Shown: in pieces, positions 33,504 through 41,767 of the stretch
How the letters are laid out: each line of letters opens with the position of its first letter
How positions within the stretch are numbered: position 1 is the first letter of the stretch
Assembly (NCBI RefSeq): GCF_900113965.1
Contig: NZ_FORI01000005.1
Span: forward strand, 62,001 to 126,000
DNA: 64,000 bases
Origin: Treponema bryantii
GTDB taxonomy: Bacteria; Spirochaetota; Spirochaetia; Treponematales; Treponemataceae
Direction: 5' to 3'
Notes under the pieces: generated by a model
What the model was told of the DNA's origin: nothing
Seen by the model: the letters and a program-made list of their open reading frames with translations, nothing else
Databases searched by the model: none
Program-made: the position numbers and the translations under genes

Positions 33504-33653
33504 ACGTTTTTCCCTCTTGCTCTCTCGTTGATGCGGAGTATAATGCCACAAATGACAAATATATTCAAGAGAATTTTGAAGAAAATTTGTGAATTTCAGT
33601 GAATATTTTACATTTTCTTCGCAAATAGTGCGGTTTATTGCGGTATGATGCAG

Positions 33654-34094
33654 TTAGTATACCACAATGTCATCTGACAGAGGATTTTCTGCTGTTGTGA
33701 AATATACGTACTGTGCATGTTTCATGGCAAGAGTTTCCATAAAGGTCTGCTTGTCTTTGAGCTGTGGAGCAAGTTCCATGCCTGCAACACTTACACAGTC
33801 TTTTACGCGGCGGGCAGTGTGATTAAAAGCGCAGATAAAAGCTTCTTCCTGTTCCGGAGTTTCCAGAGGCTTGTCTGCAACGGGAACAAGAACGGCGAAG
33901 AGACCGGCATCTTCCATTTTCTTAAGTTGATCGCGAAGAAGGGCAAGGAACTCTTCATTATAGATATCTTCATCCATTTCTACGGTGCTCCATGGAATAT
34001 TAATGCGTTTGAGGGTTGAAGTATCAACCTCGCTGCCATCAGCAATCTTATAGAGCTTTTTATTCTTTACTGTAAAAATTGGATCAAGTTTCAT
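33654..34094 (-). CDS. Conserved hypothetical protein
   Basis: I do not recognise this 146-residue soluble protein. It has a regular alpha/beta pattern (LKRINIPWSTVEMDEDIYNEEFLALLRDQLKKMEDAGLFAVLVPVADKPL, CVSVAGMELAPQL, HAQYVYFTTAENP), no signal peptide and no membrane helix. The alternation of strands and helices resembles part of a TIM barrel, which is only an impression. GAGGA lies seven bases before the start, and a terminator separates it from the EIIA gene upstream. Confidence 0.6.
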   Translation of the reverse strand: MKLDPIFTVKNKKLYKIADGSEVDTSTLKRINIPWSTVEMDEDIYNEEFLALLRDQLKKMEDAGLFAVLVPVADKPLETPEQEEAFICAFNHTARRVKDCVSVAGMELAPQLKDKQTFMETLAMKHAQYVYFTTAENPLSDDIVVY

Positions 34095-34107
34095 TCTGTT
34101 TCCTCGT

Positions 34108-34141
34108 TAAAAAAATAAACCGGGTGCGAAGACCCGGTTTT
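34108..34141 (-). terminator. Intrinsic terminator after EIIA gene
   Basis: AACCGGGT, GCGAAG, ACCCGGTT; on the minus strand followed by TATTTTTTTAA. Confidence 0.88.
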
Positions 34142-34186
34142 CTCTGATGAGTATCAAAATCAACGGGTGATAAACCCGGAATTCTT

Positions 34187-34633
34187 CTATTCAGTCAAAA
34201 TACGGATAACTTCAGCCTTATCCTGAGTATCCAAGATTTCCTGACGCTTTTCAGGACTCTTGAACAAGAGGCTTACTTCAGCCAGGAACTGAAGATGTGG
34301 ACCTGTCTTGTTTACTGGAGACAAAGTCATTATGAAAATACGGCATGGTTCCTGATCCAGAGAATCGAAATCTACAGGATTATCAGAAATACCGATACAT
34401 GCTACCAAATCCTTTACTGTGTCAGTTTTTCCATGAGGAATAGCGATTCCGTGCTTCATACCAGTAGACATCTTGCGCTCGCGGTCCAAAACACATTCGC
34501 GTGCAGCATCTTTGTCTGTAACTTTTCCGGCCTTAAACAAAACGTCAATCATCTCATCTACGATTTCTTCTTTTGTTGTGCCTTTCAGATGAAGGTTCAC
34601 GGTGTCTGTTGTTAATACTGTTCTTAAGTCCAT
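34187..34633 (-). CDS. PTS EIIA domain protein (fructose/nitrogen-PTS type)
   Basis: The 148-residue protein is a single EIIA-Fru/Ntr domain. GMKHGIAIPHGKT carries the phospho-acceptor His67; CVLDRERKMSTG and HLQFLAEVSLLFKS are standard. No permease or EIIB lies nearby, so a regulatory PtsN-like role is more likely than sugar transport. It is divergent from pgi. The start at 34633 (MDLRTVL) is preferred to 34669 because the extra N-terminal residues are not family-like; no good Shine-Dalgarno sits before either. Confidence 0.82.
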   Translation of the reverse strand: MDLRTVLTTDTVNLHLKGTTKEEIVDEMIDVLFKAGKVTDKDAARECVLDRERKMSTGMKHGIAIPHGKTDTVKDLVACIGISDNPVDFDSLDQEPCRIFIMTLSPVNKTGPHLQFLAEVSLLFKSPEKRQEILDTQDKAEVIRILTE

Positions 34634-34761
34634 AACATAAATGTTATTTCCACTTGCGAAAATTGTCAAGTAGAAAACCCCCTATGTAATAAATTTATTT
34701 GAAAAAAATAGAGTTATATACAACTTCCTGAATCACAGAGAAATCAAAATTCATATTATTA

Positions 34762-34790
34762 TTGTATCACCTCTCATAATCTACTATAAT
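34762..34790 (+). promoter_or_regulatory. Promoter of pgi
   Basis: TTGTAT (34762-34767), 17 bp, TATAAT (34785-34790); GAGAGG precedes ATG 34825. Confidence 0.75.
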
Positions 34791-34824
34791 ACAACCAAAA
34801 TACAGGATTACTGAGAGGTAAAAT

Positions 34825-36408
34825 ATGATTTCTTGGTCAAATGCAGACTCACTTTCTTCATGGAAGAAGTTACAGTCTCTTAAAGGTATGGTTTCTGTTG
34901 CAGACGAACTTTCCGGCAGCGGTGCTGCAGACAGAATCGCAAAATATTCTATCCCAATGGGTGGAGCTCTTACTTACAACTTTGCAGCTAAACAGGTAAA
35001 TGAGCAGATTCTTAAGACTCTTGCTGAGCTTGCAGAAGAGCAGCAGCTTGTAGAAAAATATCAGGAGCTTTTGGACGGTGCTGTAATCAACACTGGAGAG
35101 AAGCGCATGGTTCTTCATCAGCTTACACGCGGTCAGCTTGGAAAAGATGTTATGGCTGATGGTGTAAACAAACGCGAATTCTACATCAACGAAGTAAAGC
35201 GCATTGCAGATTTTGCTAACGACGTTCACTCAGGAAAACTTGTAAACGAAAAGGGTGAAAAATATACAACAGTTTGTCAGATTGGTATTGGTGGTTCTGA
35301 CCTCGGTCCACGCGCTATGTACCTCGCTCTTGAGAACTGGGCAAAGAAGAACAAGGCTTTCAAAATGGAAGCTCACTTCATTTCTAACGTTGACCCAGAT
35401 GATGCAGCAAGCGTTGTAAAATCTCTCGACATTTCTAAGACAATCTTCATTCTTGTTTCTAAATCAGGAACAACTCTTGAAACTCTTACAAATGAATCTT
35501 TCGTAAAAGACTTCATTAAAAAGGCTGGCTGTGATGCAAGCAAGCACATGATTGCTGTTACATCTGAGACATCTCCTCTCGCTCACAACCCAGACTATAT
35601 GGCTGCTTTCTATATGGATGATTATATTGGTGGTCGTTACTCTTCAACTTCTGGTGTAGGTGGAGCTGTTTTGAGCCTCGCTTTTGGACCAAAGGTATTC
35701 CAGGACTTCCTCGACGGAGCTGCAGAAGAAGATAAACTTTGTCTCAACAAAGACATCACAAAGAATGCCGCTCTTATGGACGCTCTCATTGGTGTTTACG
35801 AGCGTAATGTTCAGGGCTATCCTGCAACTGCAATTCTTCCATATTCACAGGCTCTCAGCCGCTTCCCAGCTCACCTTCAGCAGCTTGATATGGAATCAAA
35901 CGGAAAGAGTGTAAACCGTGATGGTAAGCCACTTGGATACGTAACTGGTCCTGTAATTTTCGGTGAACCTGGAACAAACGGTCAGCACTCATTCTATCAG
36001 TTGCTCCATCAGGGAACAGACATCATTCCTCTCCAGTTCATTGCATTCCGCGAGAACCAGACTGGTGAAGATGTTGTAATTGAAGATTCAACAAGCCAGG
36101 TTAAACTCTGTGCTAACGTAACTGCTCAGATTGTTGCATTTGCATGTGGTAAGTCTGATGCAGATCCAAACAAGAGCTTTGCCGGTGGCCGTCCTTCAAG
36201 CTTGATTTACGGTGCACAGCTTAATCCAAAATCACTTGGTGCATTGCTTGCTCACTATGAGAACAAAGTAATGTTCCAGGGCTTTGTATGGAACGTAAAC
36301 TCTTTCGACCAGGAAGGCGTACAGCTCGGTAAGAAACTTGCTAAGACTGTTCTTTCTGGAAATATGGAAGGAGCTCTTAAGGCTTACGCTGGTCTTTTGA
36401 TTAAATAA
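34825..36408 (+). CDS. pgi: Glucose-6-phosphate isomerase
   Basis: The 527-residue protein interconverts glucose-6-phosphate and fructose-6-phosphate. Visible landmarks are VCQIGIGGSDLGPRAMYLAL, the phosphate loop VSKSGTTLETLTN, GGRYSSTSGVGG, the signature GEPGTNGQHSFYQLLHQG with the catalytic His, and the C-terminal Lys in FDQEGVQLGKKLAK. It has its own promoter and terminator. It links the maltodextrin-degrading enzymes further on (malQ and GH13) to glycolysis. Confidence 0.97.
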   Translation: MISWSNADSLSSWKKLQSLKGMVSVADELSGSGAADRIAKYSIPMGGALTYNFAAKQVNEQILKTLAELAEEQQLVEKYQELLDGAVINTGEKRMVLHQLTRGQLGKDVMADGVNKREFYINEVKRIADFANDVHSGKLVNEKGEKYTTVCQIGIGGSDLGPRAMYLALENWAKKNKAFKMEAHFISNVDPDDAASVVKSLDISKTIFILVSKSGTTLETLTNESFVKDFIKKAGCDASKHMIAVTSETSPLAHNPDYMAAFYMDDYIGGRYSSTSGVGGAVLSLAFGPKVFQDFLDGAAEEDKLCLNKDITKNAALMDALIGVYERNVQGYPATAILPYSQALSRFPAHLQQLDMESNGKSVNRDGKPLGYVTGPVIFGEPGTNGQHSFYQLLHQGTDIIPLQFIAFRENQTGEDVVIEDSTSQVKLCANVTAQIVAFACGKSDADPNKSFAGGRPSSLIYGAQLNPKSLGALLAHYENKVMFQGFVWNVNSFDQEGVQLGKKLAKTVLSGNMEGALKAYAGLLIK

Positions 36409-36428
36409 CAACCACTTGAATTAAGGTT

Positions 36429-36469
36429 AAAAAAGAGGTAATGCCCACAGGACATTACCTCTTTTTTTT
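36429..36469 (+). terminator. Intrinsic terminator after pgi
   Basis: AAAAAAGAGGTAATG, loop CCCACAGGA, CATTACCTC and T8. Confidence 0.93.
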
Positions 36470-36504
36470 GATATACTGAAGGTACAGTAATTGTACGGAA
36501 GGTA

Positions 36505-36531
36505 CGGTGGTTTCGACAGGCTCAACCACCG
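36505..36531. repeat. Dispersed palindrome copy 7
   Basis: CGGTGGTT, TCGACAGGCTC, AACCACCG between the pgi terminator and the Fe-S protein gene, followed by a run of T. Confidence 0.87.
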
Positions 36532-36563
36532 TATTTTTTTTTTTTATAAATCTATAATTTTGA

Positions 36564-37400
36564 TTACGAAATCGCGTTGTGCGGGCAGGCGGTTTTGCAG
36601 GTGCCGCAGCGGATGCAGTCCATGCTGTCGGGAGTTTTCCAGACGGGGATGTCCAGGTGGCAGGCTTTCTGGCAGGCAGAGCAGCCAATGCATTTTTCTG
36701 AATCTATTTTTATACGGTAAAGGGAAATCTTATTGAACAGGCCGTACACAGCTCCCAGCGGGCAGACGTAGCGGCAGAATGGGCGGTAGATAATAACAGA
36801 GCCCAGCAAGGTTATTGCAAGAATCACAAGCTTCCATCTGAATAGAAAACCTGCGGCTCCTCGCATTGCGTTATTCAAAAGGACGAGTGGGATTCCGCCT
36901 TCAAGAGTGCCCACGGGGCAGATCCATTTGCAGAACCACGGTTCTCCTAATCCTGTAAAATCAATCACAAAGAGTGGGAGTAAAATCACAAAAATACCCA
37001 GGAAAACAAAACGCAGCCAGCGAAGGCATTTTTCTCCGGGCAGGCGGCGAATCTTCTTTATAAATGGAATCTTAAACAGCAGGTCCTGAATCAAGCCAAA
37101 AGGGCAGAGAAAGCCACAGACAAAGCGGCCTAACACGGTTCCAAAAACTGTCAGCAGTCCCAGAACGTAGAGTGACATTTTAAACTGTCTTGCGTTTAGA
37201 GTTGCCTGGAGTGCGCCAATAGGGCAGGAGCCAAGGGCCCCGGGGCACGAATAGCAGTTCATTCCGGGAACGCAAAGGTATTTTGAAGCCCCCGTAAAAA
37301 TCTGACCTTTTGTAAAGCCTTTGAGATAGCCGTTGGAGAGAGCGGTGAATGCAAGTTGAATGAACAGGCGGATTTTGCCAGACGAGGTTTTACTTTTCAT
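36564..37400 (-). CDS. Membrane 4Fe-4S protein (NapH/CcoG-like)
   Basis: The 278-residue protein has about five membrane helices, repeated CxxxCP motifs on the membrane edge (CYSCPGALGSCPIGA, CGFLCPFG, CKWICPVG, CRYVCPLG) and a C-terminal 2x[4Fe-4S] ferredoxin domain (CIGCSACQKACH and CIRCGTCKTACP). NapH-like proteins pass electrons across the inner membrane. Start 37400 overlaps the stop of a 48-residue CXXC protein, and a TlpA-like thioredoxin gene is next upstream, which suggests a thiol-redox or maturation pathway in the periplasm. Confidence 0.83.
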   Translation of the reverse strand: MKSKTSSGKIRLFIQLAFTALSNGYLKGFTKGQIFTGASKYLCVPGMNCYSCPGALGSCPIGALQATLNARQFKMSLYVLGLLTVFGTVLGRFVCGFLCPFGLIQDLLFKIPFIKKIRRLPGEKCLRWLRFVFLGIFVILLPLFVIDFTGLGEPWFCKWICPVGTLEGGIPLVLLNNAMRGAAGFLFRWKLVILAITLLGSVIIYRPFCRYVCPLGAVYGLFNKISLYRIKIDSEKCIGCSACQKACHLDIPVWKTPDSMDCIRCGTCKTACPHNAIS

Positions 37401-37546
37401 CAGCCAATTCCTATGCACTCAAGGCAAATCTTTGTTGCTTTTTGAAAAACGACAGCAGCCTCGCCACGGAAGATTCCTAAAACAATCAGAAGGAGACCTA
37501 AACAGAGAACAGAGACTGCAATTATCCGTCTTTTTCTTTCGACCAT
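37400..37546 (-). CDS. Small CXXC membrane protein (CD1871A-like)
   Basis: A 48-residue gene between TlpA and the Fe-S protein. It has basic MVERKRR, one membrane helix ([19 protein letters not shown]), [13 protein letters not shown] and the ending ICLECIGIG with a CxxC pair. The ending matches what I recall of the CD1871A family of short CXXC proteins. Its TGA overlaps the next ATG (TGATG), so coupling with the Fe-S protein is near certain. TATAAT lies six bases before its ATG, with no Shine-Dalgarno. It probably supplies a membrane-edge thiol pair to the same redox pathway. Confidence 0.75.
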   Translation of the reverse strand: MVERKRRIIAVSVLCLGLLLIVLGIFRGEAAVVFQKATKICLECIGIG

Positions 37547-37552
37547 ATGGCT

Positions 37553-37558
37553 ATTATA
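37553..37558 (-). promoter_or_regulatory. -10 box abutting start codon (leaderless type)
   Basis: TATAAT, AGCCAT, ATG 37546 on the minus strand. It begins four bases after the TlpA stop codon, so the small gene can be transcribed separately from TlpA. Confidence 0.6.
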
Positions 37559-37561
37559 AAC

Positions 37562-38095
37562 CTATTTCTGGCTTTCCAAAAGTTTATCAATAATTTTCTG
37601 CCAGTCCTTTTGACTTCGTGAACCAAAATAAACTGAGCCAATCTGTTTTCCGTTCTTATCTATGAAGAAGGTTGCAGGAACAGCCTGAATACCGCGCAGC
37701 ATAGTCTGGAACATTGGGATTGTAGGAACGACGTTTTTATATTGTACGCCGGTTGTATCAATAATCATAAGGGCTTCTGTTTTTAGAGAAGGATTCACAC
37801 GGCCCCAGTCATCAATAATATCAATTGGAATACCGATTATTTCAACGCCCTTGCTTTTGTTTTCTTCGCTGAGTTTAGCAAGATCCGGCATTTCGCGGAT
37901 ACAAGGCCCGCAGAAGGTTCCCCAGATATTTATCATTGTGATTTTATTATTGGAATAGATATCACTGGTGATTTTGTTTCCATCTAAATCAACTGACTCA
38001 AAGGCGAATTTTTGAGTAGAAGTTTTATTTCCATCCTTAGCAAATAATAAAGTTGCAGCTGCAATCAGCATAAAAACGGTAAGTATTTTTTTCAA
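37562..38095 (-). CDS. TlpA-like periplasmic thioredoxin
   Basis: The 177-residue protein has a signal peptide (MKKILTVFMLIAAATLLFA) and a TlpA/ResA-type thioredoxin fold with the active site WGTFCGPCIREMP (Cys62 and Cys65), IIGIPIDIIDDWG and VPATFFIDKNGKQIGSVYFG. It should be exported and reduce or transfer disulfides. Downstream on the same strand are the small CXXC protein and the membrane Fe-S protein, which could be its electron donor route. It is divergent from argR. Confidence 0.86.
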   Translation of the reverse strand: MKKILTVFMLIAAATLLFAKDGNKTSTQKFAFESVDLDGNKITSDIYSNNKITMINIWGTFCGPCIREMPDLAKLSEENKSKGVEIIGIPIDIIDDWGRVNPSLKTEALMIIDTTGVQYKNVVPTIPMFQTMLRGIQAVPATFFIDKNGKQIGSVYFGSRSQKDWQKIIDKLLESQK

Positions 38096-38179
38096 AATAT
38101 GCTCCTTGTTTACTCCCTAAAATCGGGGTTAGTATATAATATAAATAAATTGTGCACAATATAGTTACAGCTTATAACA

Positions 38180-38185
38180 TATAAT
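38180..38185 (+). promoter_or_regulatory. Possible -10 box upstream of argR
   Basis: TATAAT in the argR-tlpA intergenic region. No clear -35 is found at 16-18 bp, so confidence is low. Confidence 0.35.
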
Positions 38186-38216
38186 ATAGAATAATTCTTG
38201 TAAAAAATGCATAAAA

Positions 38217-38234
38217 AGTGTATATTTATACATT
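38217..38234 (+). promoter_or_regulatory. ARG box next to the argR start codon
   Basis: AGTGTATATTTATACATT fits every fixed position of the ARG-box pattern WNTGNATWWWWATNCANW. It ends at the base before the ATG at 38235 and includes a TATATT that could be the -10, so ArgR binding would block its own transcription. A weaker half box, AATGCATAAA, lies just upstream. Confidence 0.75.
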
Positions 38235-38705
38235 ATGAAGGAACGACAGTCACGCCTTAAGGCAATTAAAACACTTATTAAGAATAACACAATCGAAAGT
38301 CAGGATGATTTGCTTGCGCTTCTTTTGAAGGAAGGCTATGACGTAACACAGGCAACTCTTAGCCGCGATCTTAAGCTTTTGAAGGTGGGCAAGGTTCCAG
38401 ATGGCCAGAACGGCTATATTTATGCACTTCCTGGTGCAGATGAAAATGCGGAAAGCGAAGCTATTTATGTACAGGATTTCCTTCGCGGTTATGTAAGCAT
38501 TGATTTTTCAGGAAATATCGTAGTAATCAAAACCTTCCCTGGCCACGCAAATACTGTTTGTAATGCCATTGATAATCTTAACCTGGACGAAGTTCTCGGT
38601 ACTGTTGCGGGAGATAACTGTATGTTTGCGTGTCTCCGTGAAGGCGTAACCGGCGACGAGTTTATGGAAAAACTCAAGAAACACATTCCGGGCCTGGAAG
38701 ATTGA
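38235..38705 (+). CDS. argR: Arginine repressor
   Basis: The 156-residue protein has the ArgR layout: N-terminal winged helix (RLKAIKTLIKNNTIESQDDLLALLLKEGYDVTQATLSRDLKLL) with the signature around TLSRDLK, and a C-terminal hexamerisation/arginine-binding domain (FSGNIVVIKTFPGHANTVCNAID, LGTVAGDNCMFACLRE). A perfect ARG box abuts the start, which supports autorepression. No arginine-biosynthesis gene lies in the window. No Shine-Dalgarno is visible. Confidence 0.94.
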   Translation: MKERQSRLKAIKTLIKNNTIESQDDLLALLLKEGYDVTQATLSRDLKLLKVGKVPDGQNGYIYALPGADENAESEAIYVQDFLRGYVSIDFSGNIVVIKTFPGHANTVCNAIDNLNLDEVLGTVAGDNCMFACLREGVTGDEFMEKLKKHIPGLED

Positions 38706-38754
38706 CAAGGCGCAAGCCTTGACCTACCATATTGTTAGTTTTCACTTTTTAAGT

Positions 38755-38760
38755 TAAAAT
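38755..38760 (+). promoter_or_regulatory. -10 box abutting start codon (leaderless type)
   Basis: TAAAAT, six bases, ATG 38767; no Shine-Dalgarno. Confidence 0.5.
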
Positions 38761-38766
38761 TATCTC

Positions 38767-40077
38767 ATGTTATTTACAAGTACACGAAATAATGAGTTAT
38801 CAGTTACTTTTTCTCAGGCAGTAAGAGACTGTATTCCTGATGATGGCGGCGTTTTTGTGCCTTCTTCAATTGAAGATATGCGCCGCTGGATTTATTACAT
38901 TGATGAAACAACCCCTTTTTCTTCAATTGCGGGGTCTTTGACTTCTGCTTTAATGCATGAAGAATTTTCTCCAATCATTTGTGAAACTATTGCTACTGCA
39001 GCATTCCCTGTTGAGCCGGTTGTAAAGCAGCTGGACGGCAGCCTTTTTATGACAGAAATGTATCATGGCTTTCTGGGATGTCACAGAGATTATGGAGTTT
39101 CTTACCTTTGTAACTATCTTGAGTATACGCTTGAGCTTAAGGGCGGTAAGGCAGTTTTTGTTGATTTTACCCATGGCGGTCTTGGAGCTCTGATGTCCCG
39201 CATTCTTAAGGGCAAGAAGAATATTAAGTCGGTTCTGGTTTATAAAAAAGGAACAGTTCGCGGACTTGATGAAGAAAGCCTTGCATGGAACGGTGGAAAT
39301 ATTTACCCGGTAGAAATGGAAGGAACAGAAGCTGAAATTAAAGCTGCCATTTCCAAAGTTTTTGCAGACCGCAATTTTGTAAAAGAACACGGACTTACTG
39401 TTGCCAATACAACTAATGTGTGCCGTCTTCTTGGTCAGATTTTCTTTTTCCCTTATTCATTTGCACAGATTAAGAATAAGTTTAACGGCGAATTGTATTA
39501 TGCTATGGGTGCCGGTAATTACGGTTCACTTATGGCGGGTCTTTATAGCTGGCGTTTTGCTTTACCGGTAAACGGCTTTTATGTTCCTAGTACTCCGGCT
39601 CTGGCAAGAAGTGCAACGGGCGCTCCTGTTGTTCTTGATTCACTTGTTGATTTGAAAGCTCGCGGAGAAGCTAATCCTGCGGTGCCTGCAAATCTGGAGA
39701 GACTTGAATCCTTCTTTGGAAAGAACGAGCTGATGATGAGGAACTTTATTTACCCGGTTGATATTTCAGAAGCTCAGCGCGATGCAGCCGCAAAAGAACT
39801 TTATATTAAGTATGGCATTTTTGCTGATAAGGACACAGCTTCTGCCTATGCTGCTGCAAAAGAGAACAGTGGCGAAGTTTATGACGAGGACGGAGCATTT
39901 ATTCTTACAGCATATAATCATCCGTCTCTTTCATCTGACTACTGCCGCCACGTAATAGGAGAGGCTCCGGAGATGCCTGAAAATATAAAGGCAAGCCTGG
40001 TTCCTTTCCAGCTGAATCGTCCTCTTGTTTCAGGTGCCAACGAGCTTAGAAAAATTATCGAAAATTTTAGCCTTTAA
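38767..40077 (+). CDS. Threonine synthase-like protein lacking the PLP lysine
   Basis: Length (436) and overall sequence follow ThrC: GLTVANTTNVCRLLGQI, AMGAGNYGSLMAG and the final HPSLSSDYCRHVIGEAP region align well. The cofactor motif does not: the family's HGPTLAFKD reads HGFLGCHRD, putting Arg at position 107 where E. coli ThrC has its PLP Lys, and the phosphate loop SGDTGA reads HGGLGA (136-141). It probably cannot do threonine synthesis by the normal mechanism. The frame is intact and well conserved elsewhere, so it is a candidate pseudoenzyme. The stop overlaps the convergent hydrolase gene by 11 bases. Confidence 0.75.
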   Translation: MLFTSTRNNELSVTFSQAVRDCIPDDGGVFVPSSIEDMRRWIYYIDETTPFSSIAGSLTSALMHEEFSPIICETIATAAFPVEPVVKQLDGSLFMTEMYHGFLGCHRDYGVSYLCNYLEYTLELKGGKAVFVDFTHGGLGALMSRILKGKKNIKSVLVYKKGTVRGLDEESLAWNGGNIYPVEMEGTEAEIKAAISKVFADRNFVKEHGLTVANTTNVCRLLGQIFFFPYSFAQIKNKFNGELYYAMGAGNYGSLMAGLYSWRFALPVNGFYVPSTPALARSATGAPVVLDSLVDLKARGEANPAVPANLERLESFFGKNELMMRNFIYPVDISEAQRDAAAKELYIKYGIFADKDTASAYAAAKENSGEVYDEDGAFILTAYNHPSLSSDYCRHVIGEAPEMPENIKASLVPFQLNRPLVSGANELRKIIENFSL

Positions 40078-41647
40078 GAAAATCTTTAATAATCTGACTG
40101 ATCTCTTCCGGCAGTTGAATCTGTGGGGTGTGTCCGCAACCTTCAATTAACTCCAGATTTACTTCCGGGGCGGTCAGGTTTTCGACATAATTTTTTACGA
40201 GTCCTACCGGGCAAATCCAGTCGCAGGAACCGGAGATCAGGAGAACCGGCATCTGGTAATTGTCGGCAGCCTCCAGTGCATTGAAGTTATTCATATATTC
40301 TTCGAGGGGAGAAATCAGTTCAATAAAGCGGTTCAGGTTGAAGATCTGCATGAAGTACCAGCGCATATCGTCAATGCCGGCAATCGGGCTTGTAAGGGCT
40401 GCGAAAACTGAAAGGTCTTTTGTGACTGTCTGCGGATGATAAGGGCTTACAAGCTTTCGCAGGGTAAAGAGATTTTGCAGGCTCATGTCTGTCATAAAGT
40501 TTTTGTATGCGGTTTTGAGTGCTGTGGTGTCGTCACCTCTGCTGCGGGCAATGCTCAGAGCGTCTTCATAAGAATAAACTTCGCCTGCATAGTTTTTCTC
40601 GTTTACACACTGGCCAATACCGATATATGCCGAAACTTTTTCGGGGTGCTTAAGGGAATATCTGCTTCCAAGCATGGTGCCGTAAGAGTGGCCGAGAATG
40701 ATTACCTGTTTTTGATTGAAGCGGTCACATAGATAATCTACAAGGGCATCGAGGTCGGCAAGTTGTTTGTCAAAGGTCAGACTTTTGTTGTCCGGGTCTT
40801 TTGCGGCATTCGGATAGTAAGATCGGCCGCTACCCCTTTCATCCCAGCAGACAATGGTGAAGTCATTTGTAAGTAAATCCTGCCAGTAGTAATCAATGTA
40901 AGTTGTAGGAGCGCCGGGGCCACCATGCAGCGAAATGATAATCGGATTTTCCTTTGATTTGCCTGCGATGGTGATGTATTCTTTCTGGTTGGTCAGCTGA
41001 AGGTAGAGCTGTTCGTTTGCACCATCTTTATAGCTGACAGCCCTCTTAATCTGATTGATATTTCTTCCTGCAATGAAGAAGGTGAAAGCACCGCAAACTA
41101 AAACTGCAAGGACAAGACAAAATCCCTTCAAAATGCCAAGCGTGATTCTTGCGGCAGGTTTTCTTTTTGCGGGAGCTTGGTAAACTTCTTTTTTGTGCTG
41201 CAGGTGAATGCCAATGTGGCCAACGCCCAGAATGCAAGAGCCGACTAACATCATAATATTTCCGCCATAGATTCCAAGCAGGAAAAAAGCGATGACGGGC
41301 AGGGTAGCACCGGCAACCGGAATGCCAAGAATGCCCCGATAAAAATCCTTCATGGTCTTTTCACTTTTGAAATAACGGATCCAGTAAATCTCATAAAGGA
41401 CCATGCACAAAAAGGAAATAATCAGAACTGTCAGCCAGAAGTTCCAGCCCTTGAAATTGAAATCAGAAAAGATGAGGGCAAGGGGCGTTACAATAAACTC
41501 GCCGCATCTTTCCAGTGCCAGTAAAACTTTATTTTCATTTGGGGCGTATTTTTCGTAATCCTTTGGTTGATTTTTTGTCCAGATAAAATTTGGGATCAGC
41601 AGCATAAGCAGCCAGATTAAGCCGATGTAGGAAAAGCCGAAGGTCAT
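40067..41647 (-). CDS. Alpha/beta hydrolase with N-terminal membrane domain
   Basis: The first ~190 residues of this 526-residue protein form about six membrane helices with no recognised family. The rest is an alpha/beta hydrolase of the proline-iminopeptidase type: ISLHGGPGAPTTYIDYYWQ, VCWDERGSGRSY, nucleophile GHSYGTMLG, acid region ISGSCDWICP and EGCGHTPQ with the His. HGGPG and the WDERGxGxS motif are hallmarks of prolyl aminopeptidases. Fusion to a multi-helix membrane domain is less usual and also seen in some gut bacteria. Substrate unknown. Confidence 0.8.
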   Translation of the reverse strand: MTFGFSYIGLIWLLMLLIPNFIWTKNQPKDYEKYAPNENKVLLALERCGEFIVTPLALIFSDFNFKGWNFWLTVLIISFLCMVLYEIYWIRYFKSEKTMKDFYRGILGIPVAGATLPVIAFFLLGIYGGNIMMLVGSCILGVGHIGIHLQHKKEVYQAPAKRKPAARITLGILKGFCLVLAVLVCGAFTFFIAGRNINQIKRAVSYKDGANEQLYLQLTNQKEYITIAGKSKENPIIISLHGGPGAPTTYIDYYWQDLLTNDFTIVCWDERGSGRSYYPNAAKDPDNKSLTFDKQLADLDALVDYLCDRFNQKQVIILGHSYGTMLGSRYSLKHPEKVSAYIGIGQCVNEKNYAGEVYSYEDALSIARSRGDDTTALKTAYKNFMTDMSLQNLFTLRKLVSPYHPQTVTKDLSVFAALTSPIAGIDDMRWYFMQIFNLNRFIELISPLEEYMNNFNALEAADNYQMPVLLISGSCDWICPVGLVKNYVENLTAPEVNLELIEGCGHTPQIQLPEEISQIIKDFLKG

Positions 41648-41677
41648 TTGTAAAATCTCCTGTGGTATTATGTGAGT

Positions 41678-41710
41678 AAAAATCCCCTTACTTTAGGGCA
41701 AGGGGATTCT
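41678..41710 (-). terminator. Intrinsic terminator after the malQ-GH13 operon
   Basis: On the minus strand AATCCCCTT, loop, AAGGGGATT, then TTTAC. A second hairpin, GTAACACC and GGTGTTAC at 41735-41763, lies just after the GH13 stop codon but lacks a T tract. Confidence 0.8.
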
Positions 41711-41767
41711 TACGATGATTTGATTATTAATACTGTAACACCTGCCAGTGAGAGCGGTGTTACTATT

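Noticed and set aside
36455-36688. Short minus-strand frame containing VVEPVETT
   Set aside because: It overlaps the end of the Fe-S protein in another frame and is only the translated palindrome plus a shadow.
38706-38722. AAGGCGCAAGCCTT hairpin after argR as terminator
   Set aside because: The stem is short and no T tract follows, so termination is not supported.
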